DNA of 64,000 nt. It comes from Nodosilinea foveolarum (GTDB taxonomy: Bacteria; Cyanobacteriota; Cyanobacteriia; Phormidesmidales; Phormidesmidaceae). Positions 31,212 to 40,606 of the stretch are shown here, one piece after another; the first letter of the stretch is position 1; each line of letters starts with the position of its first letter. Location of the stretch: the NCBI GenBank assembly GCA_003242035.1, contig QBMC01000003.1:1-64000 (forward strand). The letters are read 5' to 3'. The translations under genes and the position numbers were made by a program. The notes below the pieces were generated by a model that worked only from the letters and a program-made list of their open reading frames with translations, made no database searches and had not been told where the DNA came from.

Positions 31212-32117
31212 CTATGCTTGGTTTGCCTGCAATTCGAGATCGTCTATCAGGTCTTGTAGCTGGTCACTATCCGCCCGATACTTCTCATTGCAGAAGTGGC
31301 AAACGGCCTCAGCGCCTTTGTCTACTTCGATCATGTCTTTTAGCTCATCAATGCCTAGCATTCTGAGTGCGCTTAACATGCGATCGCGCGTACATCTACA
31401 GCTAAACTGCACCATCTGAGATCCCGGCAACATCTCCAGTCCCATATCGCCGACCAGCTCCTCAAAAATCTGCGGCAAACTTTTTCCCGCTCTTAGCAAA
31501 GGCGTAAATCCAGTCAAAGATCCCAGTCTTTCTTCCAACAGCGAAACCAGTCCTTCATCCCGCGCCGCTTTCGGCAGTACTTGCAATAGCAATCCGCCCG
31601 CTGCTTCTACCCCATCCGCCCCGGTAAACACGCCCAGCACCAAAGCCGAAGGCGTCTGCTCCGAGTTGGCCAAATAGTGCGTCAAATCATCACCAATCTC
31701 ACCCGAAACCAGCTCCGTCATACTGCTATACGGATAGCCCCGACCCATATCTCGCACGATATACAGATAGCCCTCGCGCCCAATCGCGCCGCCGACATCT
31801 AGCTTTCCATCGGCATTCGGGGGTAGCTCCACCTCCGGCTTTTCCACATATCCGCGCACCGTTCCGTCTAAACCTGCATCTACTAGCAGTCCGCCCAGTG
31901 GTCCGTCGCCCTTCACGCGAATATTTACCCGAGACTGTGGCTCTTTCATACTCGACACGAGCAGCAGGCCCGCTGTCATGGCTCGGCCCAAAGCCGCTGT
32001 CGCTACGTAAGACAACTCGTGTCTTTTTCGAGCGATTTCTACTAAGCGAGTGGTTGTCACGCCTACGACTCGAATACCACCGTCTGCCGCCGTCGCGCGA
32101 ATTAGCTGATCTACCAT
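31212..32117 (-). CDS. hslO: Redox-regulated chaperone Hsp33
   Basis: C-terminal CxCx...CxxC (FSCRCTRDR...VCHFCNEKY). Confidence 0.95.
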   Translation of the reverse strand: MVDQLIRATAADGGIRVVGVTTTRLVEIARKRHELSYVATAALGRAMTAGLLLVSSMKEPQSRVNIRVKGDGPLGGLLVDAGLDGTVRGYVEKPEVELPPNADGKLDVGGAIGREGYLYIVRDMGRGYPYSSMTELVSGEIGDDLTHYLANSEQTPSALVLGVFTGADGVEAAGGLLLQVLPKAARDEGLVSLLEERLGSLTGFTPLLRAGKSLPQIFEELVGDMGLEMLPGSQMVQFSCRCTRDRMLSALRMLGIDELKDMIEVDKGAEAVCHFCNEKYRADSDQLQDLIDDLELQANQA

Positions 32118-32212
32118 ACTAACCGTTGAATTCCTTTATTTGCCTTGCTCTTCTTATTGTAGGGCAACCGTCATAGGGCATCTGTCGTATAAACCCTTCG
32201 CTCGACCGAAAA

Positions 32213-32249
32213 CAAAAAAAAGCGCTTTCTACTCATGCAGAAGGCGCTT
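32213..32249 (-). terminator. Rho-independent terminator downstream of chlP
   Basis: AAGCGCTTTCT/AGAAGGCGCTT stem; T8 tract on the minus strand. Confidence 0.8.
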
Positions 32250-32284
32250 AAAAACAAAGAGAATAACTTAAGACCAATCGAAAC

Positions 32285-33523
32285 CTAAGGCGCTAGCGCA
32301 TAGCCTCTCAGCAAGCTACCCACTGTTTTTGCCGTAATCTTCATCTGCGTGAGCGGATTCGCCGGGACAACCGTTTTGTACAGGTAGCTTTCAAAGGTCA
32401 GCTTTTGCACATCAATGTCCGAGCACATTTCGACAAAGGCTTCGCGAGAAGCATCGCTGCGATAGAACACGCGCTGTAGAATGTCGAGCACTTTGTAGGT
32501 AAGGCCGTACTCCTTGTCCCACTGTTTGAGGTAAAGCTTCAGCTCATCTTCGGTGAGCGATCGCGCCCCATTCTCAGAGTACTTCACGATAGTTTCAGCA
32601 CACATCCGAGCCGACTTAGCCGCAAAGTAAATGCCTTCACCGGAAGACTTGGTAACAGTACCGGCAGCATCGCCGACTAGGGCAACTCGGCCCACTACCC
32701 GGCGAGGTCTAGGATGCTCAGGAATAGGATGAGCTTCTACCTTAATAATTTCGCCGCCTTCTAAACGCTTGGCCGCGCGAGTGCGAATGCCGCGCTGTAA
32801 TTCCTTAATGCGAGCTTGGTTAGGCCGCATGGTGCCTGTACCCACCGCGACGTGGTCGTACTTGGGGAAGACCCAGGCGTAGAAGTCGGGGGAAACATCG
32901 TCGCCCACGTACATCTCAGCGAGTTCTTCGTAGTAGGCCATTTTGTCTTCGGGGAGACGAATGCGCTCTTGGAAAGCGATCGCATAGTTATAGTCACCCG
33001 CATCAATCGCCCGAGCCACGCGCGAGTTAGCACCATCCGCACCAATCACCATGTCTACTTTCAAAATCTTCGCTTCGCCCTGAAGCCCTTCCTTCGAGTG
33101 GTCTGCATAGTGCAGCACGTAAGGATCTTTATTGTTACCCGGAATCTCAAGCTTATGAACGGTGCCGTTGATCAGGTTCGCGCCTAGCTTTTCGGCTCTA
33201 TCGCGCAAAAATCCGTCTAGCACTTCCCGGCGACACATGCCGATATACTCGTGGTCGTCGAGGGTTCCGCCAATGTTTACTTCCACGTTAGAAGGCGAAA
33301 TCATCTTCATCTTGCGAACGCGACGGTCGATGATGTGGGGTGGCAAATCAAACTCTTCTACCATACAGAGCGGAATCGCGCCGCCGCAGGGCTTTGCATT
33401 ATCCAGCTTGCGCTCAAAAAGGTAAGTCTCAATACCTGCTTTAACCAAGACTTCAGCGGCGGAAGAACCGGCTGGGCCTGCGCCTACAACTGCGACTCGA
33501 AGTACCAAGTGCTTATGCTCCAC
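32285..33523 (-). CDS. chlP: Geranylgeranyl reductase
   Basis: VAVVGAGPAGSSAAEVLVKAGIETYLFERK; GGAIPLCMVEEFDLP; VALVGDAAGTVTKSSGEGIYFAAKS. Confidence 0.95.
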   Translation of the reverse strand: MEHKHLVLRVAVVGAGPAGSSAAEVLVKAGIETYLFERKLDNAKPCGGAIPLCMVEEFDLPPHIIDRRVRKMKMISPSNVEVNIGGTLDDHEYIGMCRREVLDGFLRDRAEKLGANLINGTVHKLEIPGNNKDPYVLHYADHSKEGLQGEAKILKVDMVIGADGANSRVARAIDAGDYNYAIAFQERIRLPEDKMAYYEELAEMYVGDDVSPDFYAWVFPKYDHVAVGTGTMRPNQARIKELQRGIRTRAAKRLEGGEIIKVEAHPIPEHPRPRRVVGRVALVGDAAGTVTKSSGEGIYFAAKSARMCAETIVKYSENGARSLTEDELKLYLKQWDKEYGLTYKVLDILQRVFYRSDASREAFVEMCSDIDVQKLTFESYLYKTVVPANPLTQMKITAKTVGSLLRGYALAP

Positions 33524-33746
33524 TCAAAAATTAATCTAGAGAAATCGTATCACCGCACTCTATTTAGGGGCATAAGAGCGCTGGAATGTTACATACATTG
33601 CAACACTGATTTACATTCCGAAAGGAAAGTAAGATACCTAACTAAAATCTGTGAATTGTACGGATTTTAAGCAAAAAAGCTCTGAAGAAATTCTTAAATT
33701 TATTACAACAACTCAGTCAGCTTCAAGCGGTAGCGCGATCGCCTGT

Positions 33747-34928
33747 TCATCCCACATCACTCTCCCCCACCTGCGCCAAATCAAAATAAAACGTACTCCC
33801 TTCCCCCACCACAGAGCGCACCCCAATCTCGCCCTGATGCTGCTCTACCACTCGCCGACACAGCGCTAGCCCAATCCCGCTACCCTCCGCTCGACTTTTC
33901 CCGGCCCGATTAAACATGGCAAATATTTTTTCCTGGTCGTCAGGGGCAACCCCTGGGCCATTATCGCTGACTAAAAATAGCCATCTAGCCGCTTGCAAAC
34001 TTGTGGCGGGTCGTGGCTCTGCTGCAATGGTTATCGTTGGCAAAGCCGCCTCGTTGTGCACGATCGCGTTTTTCACCAAATTGCTCACTAGCTGTACCAA
34101 AAGCTGACGAGCGCCCAAGACAACCGGCAGCTTCGACCAGCTCACTTTAGCCTGCCGGTCTTTAATTAACTGCTGAAAATTTGACACCGATTCTTCTAAA
34201 ACTTTGTTCATATCAACTGGCAGAAAGGATTCTGTCCCTTGCGATCGCATCTTCCCATAGTCCAGCAGCGCCCCCAGCACCTGATTCATACTCTTCGCCG
34301 TTCGCTGACCCATACCCACAATTTTTTGCTGCTTGGCATCTAGCGCCATTCGAGCGAGCAAATCGAAGCTGCTCGTCATAATGCCCAAAGGGTTTCTCAG
34401 CTCATGCGCCGCCGTATAGCTAAAGCTCTCCAAAGTCCGATTGCTTTCTTGGAGTTGATAGAGCGTATCGCGCAATGCATACTGCCGCTGCCGGTTTTGT
34501 AAGCAAGCGCGCACCATCGCCGCAAATATCTGGCGCTTTAGCGGTAGCTCCAATAGCAAGACACTGCGCTGATGAGCCGTTTGATTCATTAGACCCAAGC
34601 AGTCTGCAAAACGCTGATAATCGCGCATTAAAATGATGACCGGAATATCTGACCAGCTTGGCTGATCGTTCAGGCATCGACCTATTTGTTCAGCCGCTGC
34701 TTGGTTAGTGAATACTTCCTCAGTCACGACAACCAGCGCTGCATTGGTTTCAATCGCTTCGGCCACCGCCTCTACGCTCGCCGCATGGACGCAGACCATC
34801 GACTCGGCTTCTAGCACCTCTCGCAGCACCGTCGCGTTTCGCCCCCGATAGGTAGCCAGCACGATATGCCCATAAGCTTTGTAGTTGGGAGAAGATCGAG
34901 TATCGCTATTCGTCAATTCGCTAATCAT
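33747..34928 (-). CDS. Histidine kinase with degenerate N-terminal receiver-like domain
   Basis: HisKA box FSYTAAHELRNPLGIM; HATPase NLVKNAIVHN, VSDNGPGV, GSGIGLALCRRVVEQHQGEI; N-terminus lacks the canonical phospho-Asp. Confidence 0.85.
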   Translation of the reverse strand: MISELTNSDTRSSPNYKAYGHIVLATYRGRNATVLREVLEAESMVCVHAASVEAVAEAIETNAALVVVTEEVFTNQAAAEQIGRCLNDQPSWSDIPVIILMRDYQRFADCLGLMNQTAHQRSVLLLELPLKRQIFAAMVRACLQNRQRQYALRDTLYQLQESNRTLESFSYTAAHELRNPLGIMTSSFDLLARMALDAKQQKIVGMGQRTAKSMNQVLGALLDYGKMRSQGTESFLPVDMNKVLEESVSNFQQLIKDRQAKVSWSKLPVVLGARQLLVQLVSNLVKNAIVHNEAALPTITIAAEPRPATSLQAARWLFLVSDNGPGVAPDDQEKIFAMFNRAGKSRAEGSGIGLALCRRVVEQHQGEIGVRSVVGEGSTFYFDLAQVGESDVG

Positions 34929-36450
34929 CGTCTCTTAGCAAATCCTTGCCCTCCCCGGTATACTGCGGCGTACGAGACAAAATACCAGAGAACTGACTGA
35001 GCGATTGACCAATTTGAATACTGCCAGGCCGCAGCCGCACCTCTCGAATCTGCTTCTCGTGATCGCCGTAGCGCTTCTTGTATACGCTCACGGCCTGTCG
35101 AATCACCCCGCTGTCCTCAAAGTGACGCAGTAGCAGTACCGTATCGGCTAAGTAGCTGATGTCTACTGTTTCTTCTAGTGCAGGCCCAATCACGCCACGC
35201 TGAGCCACCACCAAAAAAGTCAGGACGCCGCGCCGATTGAGACTCATCATCAGCTCGTGCATTTGAGAAGTTAGCCGCGCGTCGGTTGGCATAGAGTTCC
35301 AATAGCCCGTAAGCGTGTCGATAATGACAATGCCCGCGCCCCAGATGTCCACGTCATGGTCAACTAGGCTAGCAAACTTACCTGGCGTAACATCCCCAAA
35401 GCTCAGCTCGCGAATCCGAATCCGGTCTTTGCCTACCAGTTCCGCCACATCCATTCCCAGCCCTTTTGAGCGCCGATCAAAGGTATCTGCTAGCTCATCG
35501 AATAGAAAGATACTCACCTTTCCCCCTTGCGTTGCAAAGTTATGGGCAAATAAGGTGGTCATTGAGGTCTTTCCCGTTCCGGATGGCCCAACGAGTAAAC
35601 AGCTCGTTCCGGTGATTAGGCCGCCGCCCACTAGCTTATCGAGTGAAGGTAATCCGCTGGATATAATTCGAGCCGAGTCTGCGTTCGCTTGTTCAGCAAT
35701 CGTCTCAGCCGAAATAGCCTCTACAGAGGTATCGAGGTGAGATCGATAGATGCGAATACCGCGATCGCTAATTTCCATATCGTGTTTACCCGGCTCAAAG
35801 CCGCTGCCCCGCAGCTTGGCAATGCGCAGATACCGATGATCGCTGCCATGTCTGGTGGTCTCCATCGACAAATCGATCACCCCATGCGCCATCGCATTCA
35901 GTTCGTTATCTCCGGGTGCTAGATCCTGCGTATCAGTCAGCATTAGCGTAATCTCGCGCGGCGAAATATAGTCACGCAGCTTAAACACCTGCTGCCGATA
36001 GATCAGCGAATCGCGAGCCAATAGCCTTAAGTAAGCAATGCCATCGAAAACCACCCGATTGGGTTGCTCCTGTTCCATAATCTCGATCATGGCTGTTACG
36101 GTGTCTGCCAGCTCAACCTCAGACGTATCAAAAATAGTCTGCTGCTCGGAAAGTGCTTGCAAAGACTCAACCGTACTTAAATCTTGAAAGGTGATGCCTG
36201 AAGTCTTCAGCCCGACGGATTTTGCCGAGTCTTCCAGGCTGTTTACCCGCTGAGACAAGGCTAGACAGAGCACTTTTTCTTGATTGGCTGCGCCTGCTTG
36301 TAAAAAGTGCAGGGCTAGCGTGGTCTTTCCGGTGCCTGGTGCTCCGTTGACGACATACATCTCTCCAGGAGGCAAACCCCCACGCAAAATCTTATCGAGC
36401 GTTTCAATGCCTGTAGAAGCTCGATTAGAAGTGCTTTTGCTGCTAACCAT
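34921..36450 (-). CDS. KaiC-like dual RecA-domain ATPase (not canonical clock KaiC)
   Basis: Two P-loops: VNGAPGTGKTTLALHFL and VGPSGTGKTSMTTLFAH; TGIETLDKILRGGLPPG and SGLPSLDKLVGGGLITG signatures. Confidence 0.88.
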   Translation of the reverse strand: MVSSKSTSNRASTGIETLDKILRGGLPPGEMYVVNGAPGTGKTTLALHFLQAGAANQEKVLCLALSQRVNSLEDSAKSVGLKTSGITFQDLSTVESLQALSEQQTIFDTSEVELADTVTAMIEIMEQEQPNRVVFDGIAYLRLLARDSLIYRQQVFKLRDYISPREITLMLTDTQDLAPGDNELNAMAHGVIDLSMETTRHGSDHRYLRIAKLRGSGFEPGKHDMEISDRGIRIYRSHLDTSVEAISAETIAEQANADSARIISSGLPSLDKLVGGGLITGTSCLLVGPSGTGKTSMTTLFAHNFATQGGKVSIFLFDELADTFDRRSKGLGMDVAELVGKDRIRIRELSFGDVTPGKFASLVDHDVDIWGAGIVIIDTLTGYWNSMPTDARLTSQMHELMMSLNRRGVLTFLVVAQRGVIGPALEETVDISYLADTVLLLRHFEDSGVIRQAVSVYKKRYGDHEKQIREVRLRPGSIQIGQSLSQFSGILSRTPQYTGEGKDLLRDDD

Positions 36451-36594
36451 TCGCTTTCGCTTCCACTTCCGACGGATACTGTCTCAACATCTTTGCATAG
36501 AAGGACTCTATCACCGGTTACGGATGACCGTCAGTATACTCATAGCATCGTAATATAGTACGGCTGTTCCTTTAATTTAATCTCGGCGTGGCTG

Positions 36595-37782
36595 ATGGCG
36601 ATTAAACCTTCTCAGATTCAACGGGCGCTTGATCAAAAACGAGCCGATTTTGCCAGCTTTGATGAGAGTACTTCGAGCTATTTGATGCAGTACCGAGCGG
36701 CCTGGGATCAGTGGGTAAAGCTGACACCGGCTAGCCGAGCGGACTGGGTGAGGTCTCAATCAAGAGACATCGGAGCTAGACCGCTAGAGCCGATGAGTCC
36801 TCAAAGCAAAGGCATTATTCGCAGCAATCTCGCCTGGGATAATCGCGAGCAAAGCCTTCAGTGGGTCAGCGAGCATCTGGCGAATGTGACAACGTTTGCG
36901 GTCGATGGCTCTCAGGTTTTTCCGCAAAAAGACTTTTCGATTCCGATTGCGCTGGTTCAAATTGGCTGGTTTGAAAATCACCACTGCAACGAGGGGCGCT
37001 ATGAGAAAGATATTCTGCTCGATGTGATGACGCCAAAGGATTTGGTGGCCGACCGCTCGCAGCCCATGGATAGGTGGATCAATATGCGCCGCTTCTCAAT
37101 GGAAGTGCAAAAGCTAACTGGCTATATAAAGAGCGCAAAAGATCGCGCCTTAGCAGAGGGCAGAGATCCTGAAAAATGCCTGGTGTTTTTTGATGGCTCG
37201 CTGGTGCTGACCTTTGCTTCTATGCTCGACGAAAATCTGCGCGCGCCCTACGTTCAGCAGGTGACGGCGCTACTCCATGCCAGCAAAAAGTACGAGGTGC
37301 CGCTGGTGGGCTACGTCGATACGGCTCAGTCGAACGACATCACAACGCTGTTGAGGACGACAAAGGATTTAGAGACGACGCGTGCGGTTCACGATGCCAA
37401 GCTGATGAATCGGCTGATGGATTGGGGCGATCGCACTCCCCTAATGATTTGCGATCGCGGCGGTATCCTAACCGAATATGGCAACCAATCCGACCAAATT
37501 GCCTTCACCTATCTCAAAACCAACGCCAACTATCCGGCTCGCCTCGAACTTCCCCGGTGGCTGTGGGACACGGGCCGCGCCGAAACCGTGATCAATCAGG
37601 TGCGCGCCGAGGTAATTGTGGGCAACGGCTATCCCTACGCGATTGAAACGGCTGACCAGACCGCTGTTTTGCAAAGTCGCGATCGCCAAATCTTTTATCG
37701 CATCCTCCAAGACTGGGCCAAGCAGGAAAATCTTCAGCTTCGCCTTTCTCAAAAAATGATGAGCAAAGCCAGACGGAGATAA
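36595..37782 (+). CDS. NurA-domain nuclease-like protein
   Basis: TFAVDGSQVFPQKDFSIPIALVQIGW; LVFFDGSLV; PLVGYVDTAQSNDI. Confidence 0.8.
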   Translation: MAIKPSQIQRALDQKRADFASFDESTSSYLMQYRAAWDQWVKLTPASRADWVRSQSRDIGARPLEPMSPQSKGIIRSNLAWDNREQSLQWVSEHLANVTTFAVDGSQVFPQKDFSIPIALVQIGWFENHHCNEGRYEKDILLDVMTPKDLVADRSQPMDRWINMRRFSMEVQKLTGYIKSAKDRALAEGRDPEKCLVFFDGSLVLTFASMLDENLRAPYVQQVTALLHASKKYEVPLVGYVDTAQSNDITTLLRTTKDLETTRAVHDAKLMNRLMDWGDRTPLMICDRGGILTEYGNQSDQIAFTYLKTNANYPARLELPRWLWDTGRAETVINQVRAEVIVGNGYPYAIETADQTAVLQSRDRQIFYRILQDWAKQENLQLRLSQKMMSKARRR

Positions 37783-38195
37783 CAGCACAATCGTTACGCC
37801 ATCTACGCCATACGGCTTACGTGCATATACTTATTCCCGATATATAATCCATCGAACGAGTACTGCCTTCATCAAGTCTGTATCCGTAATGAAAAAAAGT
37901 ATGTGACGCTTAATGCAGTGAGCCATCAAGCACTACCGTTGTATGAGCTAGCGCCACGCCGCTAAATTGAGAAAGTCACCATAAGCGCTTTTGAAAAAAG
38001 GTACTTACTGCGGCTATCTAGCTATTTTTTTTACGATCTCTCTCGGATGGCTTGCGATTGTCTGTTACCATCAACTCGCTCTAAATACTGAGGGCAATTT
38101 CGAATCATCGGCCTTTTTACCGACGTATTAGTGCAAGTATTCCAATACTTCTAGGTAGCCCGTGGTGACACTCAACCTTTGACTACGGCGACAGG

Positions 38196-40577
38196 ATGCT
38201 CCCAGATAGAAGACAATCAATTGACTGGCTAAAACGCTACTGTCAGACCCTTCGGATGCAGCCCTTTACGCGACGTTCACGCCACCGCCGCCCCCTGAGC
38301 CGTCAGCGATCGCAGCCCATTCTGATGAGTGCCAGCAGTCGGCGGTTTGGGCTTTGGTCTGGCCTGGTCGTGGCGACCCTATCCGCCGGACTCTCGACGG
38401 TCGATGGTTGGCAACTGCTGGAGCTACAAAGCTATAACTTCATGCATCGGACTCGGCGATCGCTAGCCGGTGCGCCCACTTGGGATGATCGCATTGTGGT
38501 GATCGCCATAGACGATGCCAGTACGTTACAACTCGGTCGGTTTCCCTGGCCCCGACAAACCTACACCGATTTGCTAGATCAGCTTTGGAGTACGCAGCCC
38601 GCCGTCGTTACCTTCGATATTCTCTTTGCCGATACCACCGAGGAAGACGGCGATCTGGCCGCCGCGATTGTCAATAGCGCCAATGTTGTCTTAGCAGTTG
38701 CCGACGGGGGCGATACGCCCATTGCCGTCTCCCCCACCATTGCCGATCCAGCCGACGGGTTTTTCCTGCCTGGAGACATCAGCCACCAACCCGATATAGA
38801 CGGCATCAGCCGCCGCATTCAGCTCTACAGCCACGCCAACCCGTCTTTGAGTGTAGCCACTCTCCAGATTTATGCAGAAACGATGGCCAGTACCACTCAG
38901 GCCAACCTCAGCGGCTCCAATAATGGTTTTAATCACGATAGAGCGCATCATTCAAGCTCCCTAGAATTAGACCCTATTGATGGCGCAAAAGCTTCAGCGG
39001 GTCCTCCTAGTTCGACCGCTAATAAAACACACAGCGGCCAAAAAACTCACTCTCCGTCTACCTTTAGCCTGAGCCATTACGGGCTTTCCCGCCAAGAAGA
39101 TGCTTCGAGTGCTAAGACAGATCGGCCTAATCAAAAAGATCCGGGCAACTATTCCAACTCATCGCCGCCGTTTAGCCGCCTTTCTCTGGGCCAGTCTTTT
39201 AAGTTTGGCGCTGACTTGATCGAGCGACTTTCAGACCGAATTCCAGATGATCAGACGCTGTGGGTTAGCTGGCCTGGAGAAATTGGCCCGCCACCCACAA
39301 AGACTCAGGGCGGTACTCGCGCCATGGTCACCTCTCAAAATCAACTCAAAGAGTCTCAAGCAGGCTACCTGAAAACCTACTCTTATGTAGATGTGCTCAA
39401 AGGCAGAGTAGACAATAGCCACTTTCAAAACAAAATTGTTCTGATTGGCGCTACTGCGCCCGGTATCGATCCGCTCAGAACGCCTTTTCAGTCTCGCCTC
39501 CCCACTGGCGGTGTCTATCTTCATGCCGCCACCATCGACAACTTACTGAATAAATCCTTCCTCAAACGCCCGCTCAAGTGGCAAAGAACGCTGCTGCTGG
39601 CTGCCTTGGCGATCGCCAGCGCTCAGTTACTTCAGCGTCAGGGCGTCTATCGTCGGCTCGCTGTTTTAGTCGGCTTCCCGCTGGCCTGGAGCGGCTTCGC
39701 CTATGGCAGCTTCCTCCTCGGCTGGTGGTTGCCTGTGGCGGCTCCTTTATGCACAGTTGCCCTAGCTGGACTCGTGATTCAGCTACGCGAACAGCAGGAA
39801 AAACAGCAGTTGATGGACATTTTCTCGATGAACGTTTCTCCCGGCACGGCAGAGCTAATTTGGCAGCATAAAGACGCTATTTTGCACCGGGGCGAACTTG
39901 CTGCTCAAACGCTGACGGCAACGGTTTTATTTATGGACATTCGGGGCTTTAGCGGCATTGCCGAAACGCTACCCTCTCAGCAGCTATTGCCCTGGCTCAA
40001 TCAGTATTTTGAAACCATGACCGACTGCATCATGGATCACGGCGGCATGGTCGATAAGTATATTGGCGATGCCATTATGGCGGTTTTTGGCGCACCTCTG
40101 CCTCGCAGTAGCGCTGCTGAAATTCAGGCAGATGCGATCGCTGCTCTCACCGCCGCCCTCGAAATGCACGACCGCCTAAAAGCGCTCAACCTCCACCTCG
40201 CCCGTCAAAATCTACCCACTATCGACTTCGGCATTGGCATTCATACCGGCCCCCTCATCGGCGGCACCGTCGGCAGTCGCTACCGGCTCAACTACTCTGT
40301 CTTTGGCGATACCGTCAATATTGCCGCCAGACTAGAAAGCATGACTAAAGCCCTACCCCCATCCGTTCCTTTCCGCCTGCTGATCAGCGCCGACACCTCT
40401 CAATACACCCAAACCCAATTCCCCGTCAAGCTATTTCAGTCTGGCAACCTGCGCGGACGCAAAAGCAGCACCGATGTTTATACCCTAGTAGATACTGCCG
40501 CTCCTACGCCCGCAGCAAAAGCCGCCGCGATCGCCAACCTTCAGCCAGTACTCGACCCCCAAGCCGCCACCGCCTGA
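38196..40577 (+). CDS. CHASE2-domain adenylate/guanylate cyclase
   Basis: CHASE2 N-terminus (RIVVIAIDDASTLQLGRFPWPRQTYTDLLDQL), TM helices, catalytic domain ATVLFMDIRGFSGIAE...DKYIGDAIMAVFGAP...YSVFGDTVNIAARLE. Confidence 0.92.
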   Translation: MLPDRRQSIDWLKRYCQTLRMQPFTRRSRHRRPLSRQRSQPILMSASSRRFGLWSGLVVATLSAGLSTVDGWQLLELQSYNFMHRTRRSLAGAPTWDDRIVVIAIDDASTLQLGRFPWPRQTYTDLLDQLWSTQPAVVTFDILFADTTEEDGDLAAAIVNSANVVLAVADGGDTPIAVSPTIADPADGFFLPGDISHQPDIDGISRRIQLYSHANPSLSVATLQIYAETMASTTQANLSGSNNGFNHDRAHHSSSLELDPIDGAKASAGPPSSTANKTHSGQKTHSPSTFSLSHYGLSRQEDASSAKTDRPNQKDPGNYSNSSPPFSRLSLGQSFKFGADLIERLSDRIPDDQTLWVSWPGEIGPPPTKTQGGTRAMVTSQNQLKESQAGYLKTYSYVDVLKGRVDNSHFQNKIVLIGATAPGIDPLRTPFQSRLPTGGVYLHAATIDNLLNKSFLKRPLKWQRTLLLAALAIASAQLLQRQGVYRRLAVLVGFPLAWSGFAYGSFLLGWWLPVAAPLCTVALAGLVIQLREQQEKQQLMDIFSMNVSPGTAELIWQHKDAILHRGELAAQTLTATVLFMDIRGFSGIAETLPSQQLLPWLNQYFETMTDCIMDHGGMVDKYIGDAIMAVFGAPLPRSSAAEIQADAIAALTAALEMHDRLKALNLHLARQNLPTIDFGIGIHTGPLIGGTVGSRYRLNYSVFGDTVNIAARLESMTKALPPSVPFRLLISADTSQYTQTQFPVKLFQSGNLRGRKSSTDVYTLVDTAAPTPAAKAAAIANLQPVLDPQAATA

Positions 40578-40578
40578 A

Positions 40579-40606
40579 CTCATCACTCATCACTCGTCAT
40601 TCATCA
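40579..40606. repeat. Heptamer tandem repeat (YTCRTCA)x4 filling a convergent intergenic gap
   Basis: CTCATCA CTCATCA CTCGTCA TTCATCA. Confidence 0.9.

Noticed and set aside
34921-36450. Calling this gene kaiC of the circadian clock
   Set aside because: The CI Glu pair and the T432 equivalent appear replaced and kaiA/kaiB are absent locally; only 'KaiC-like' is supportable.
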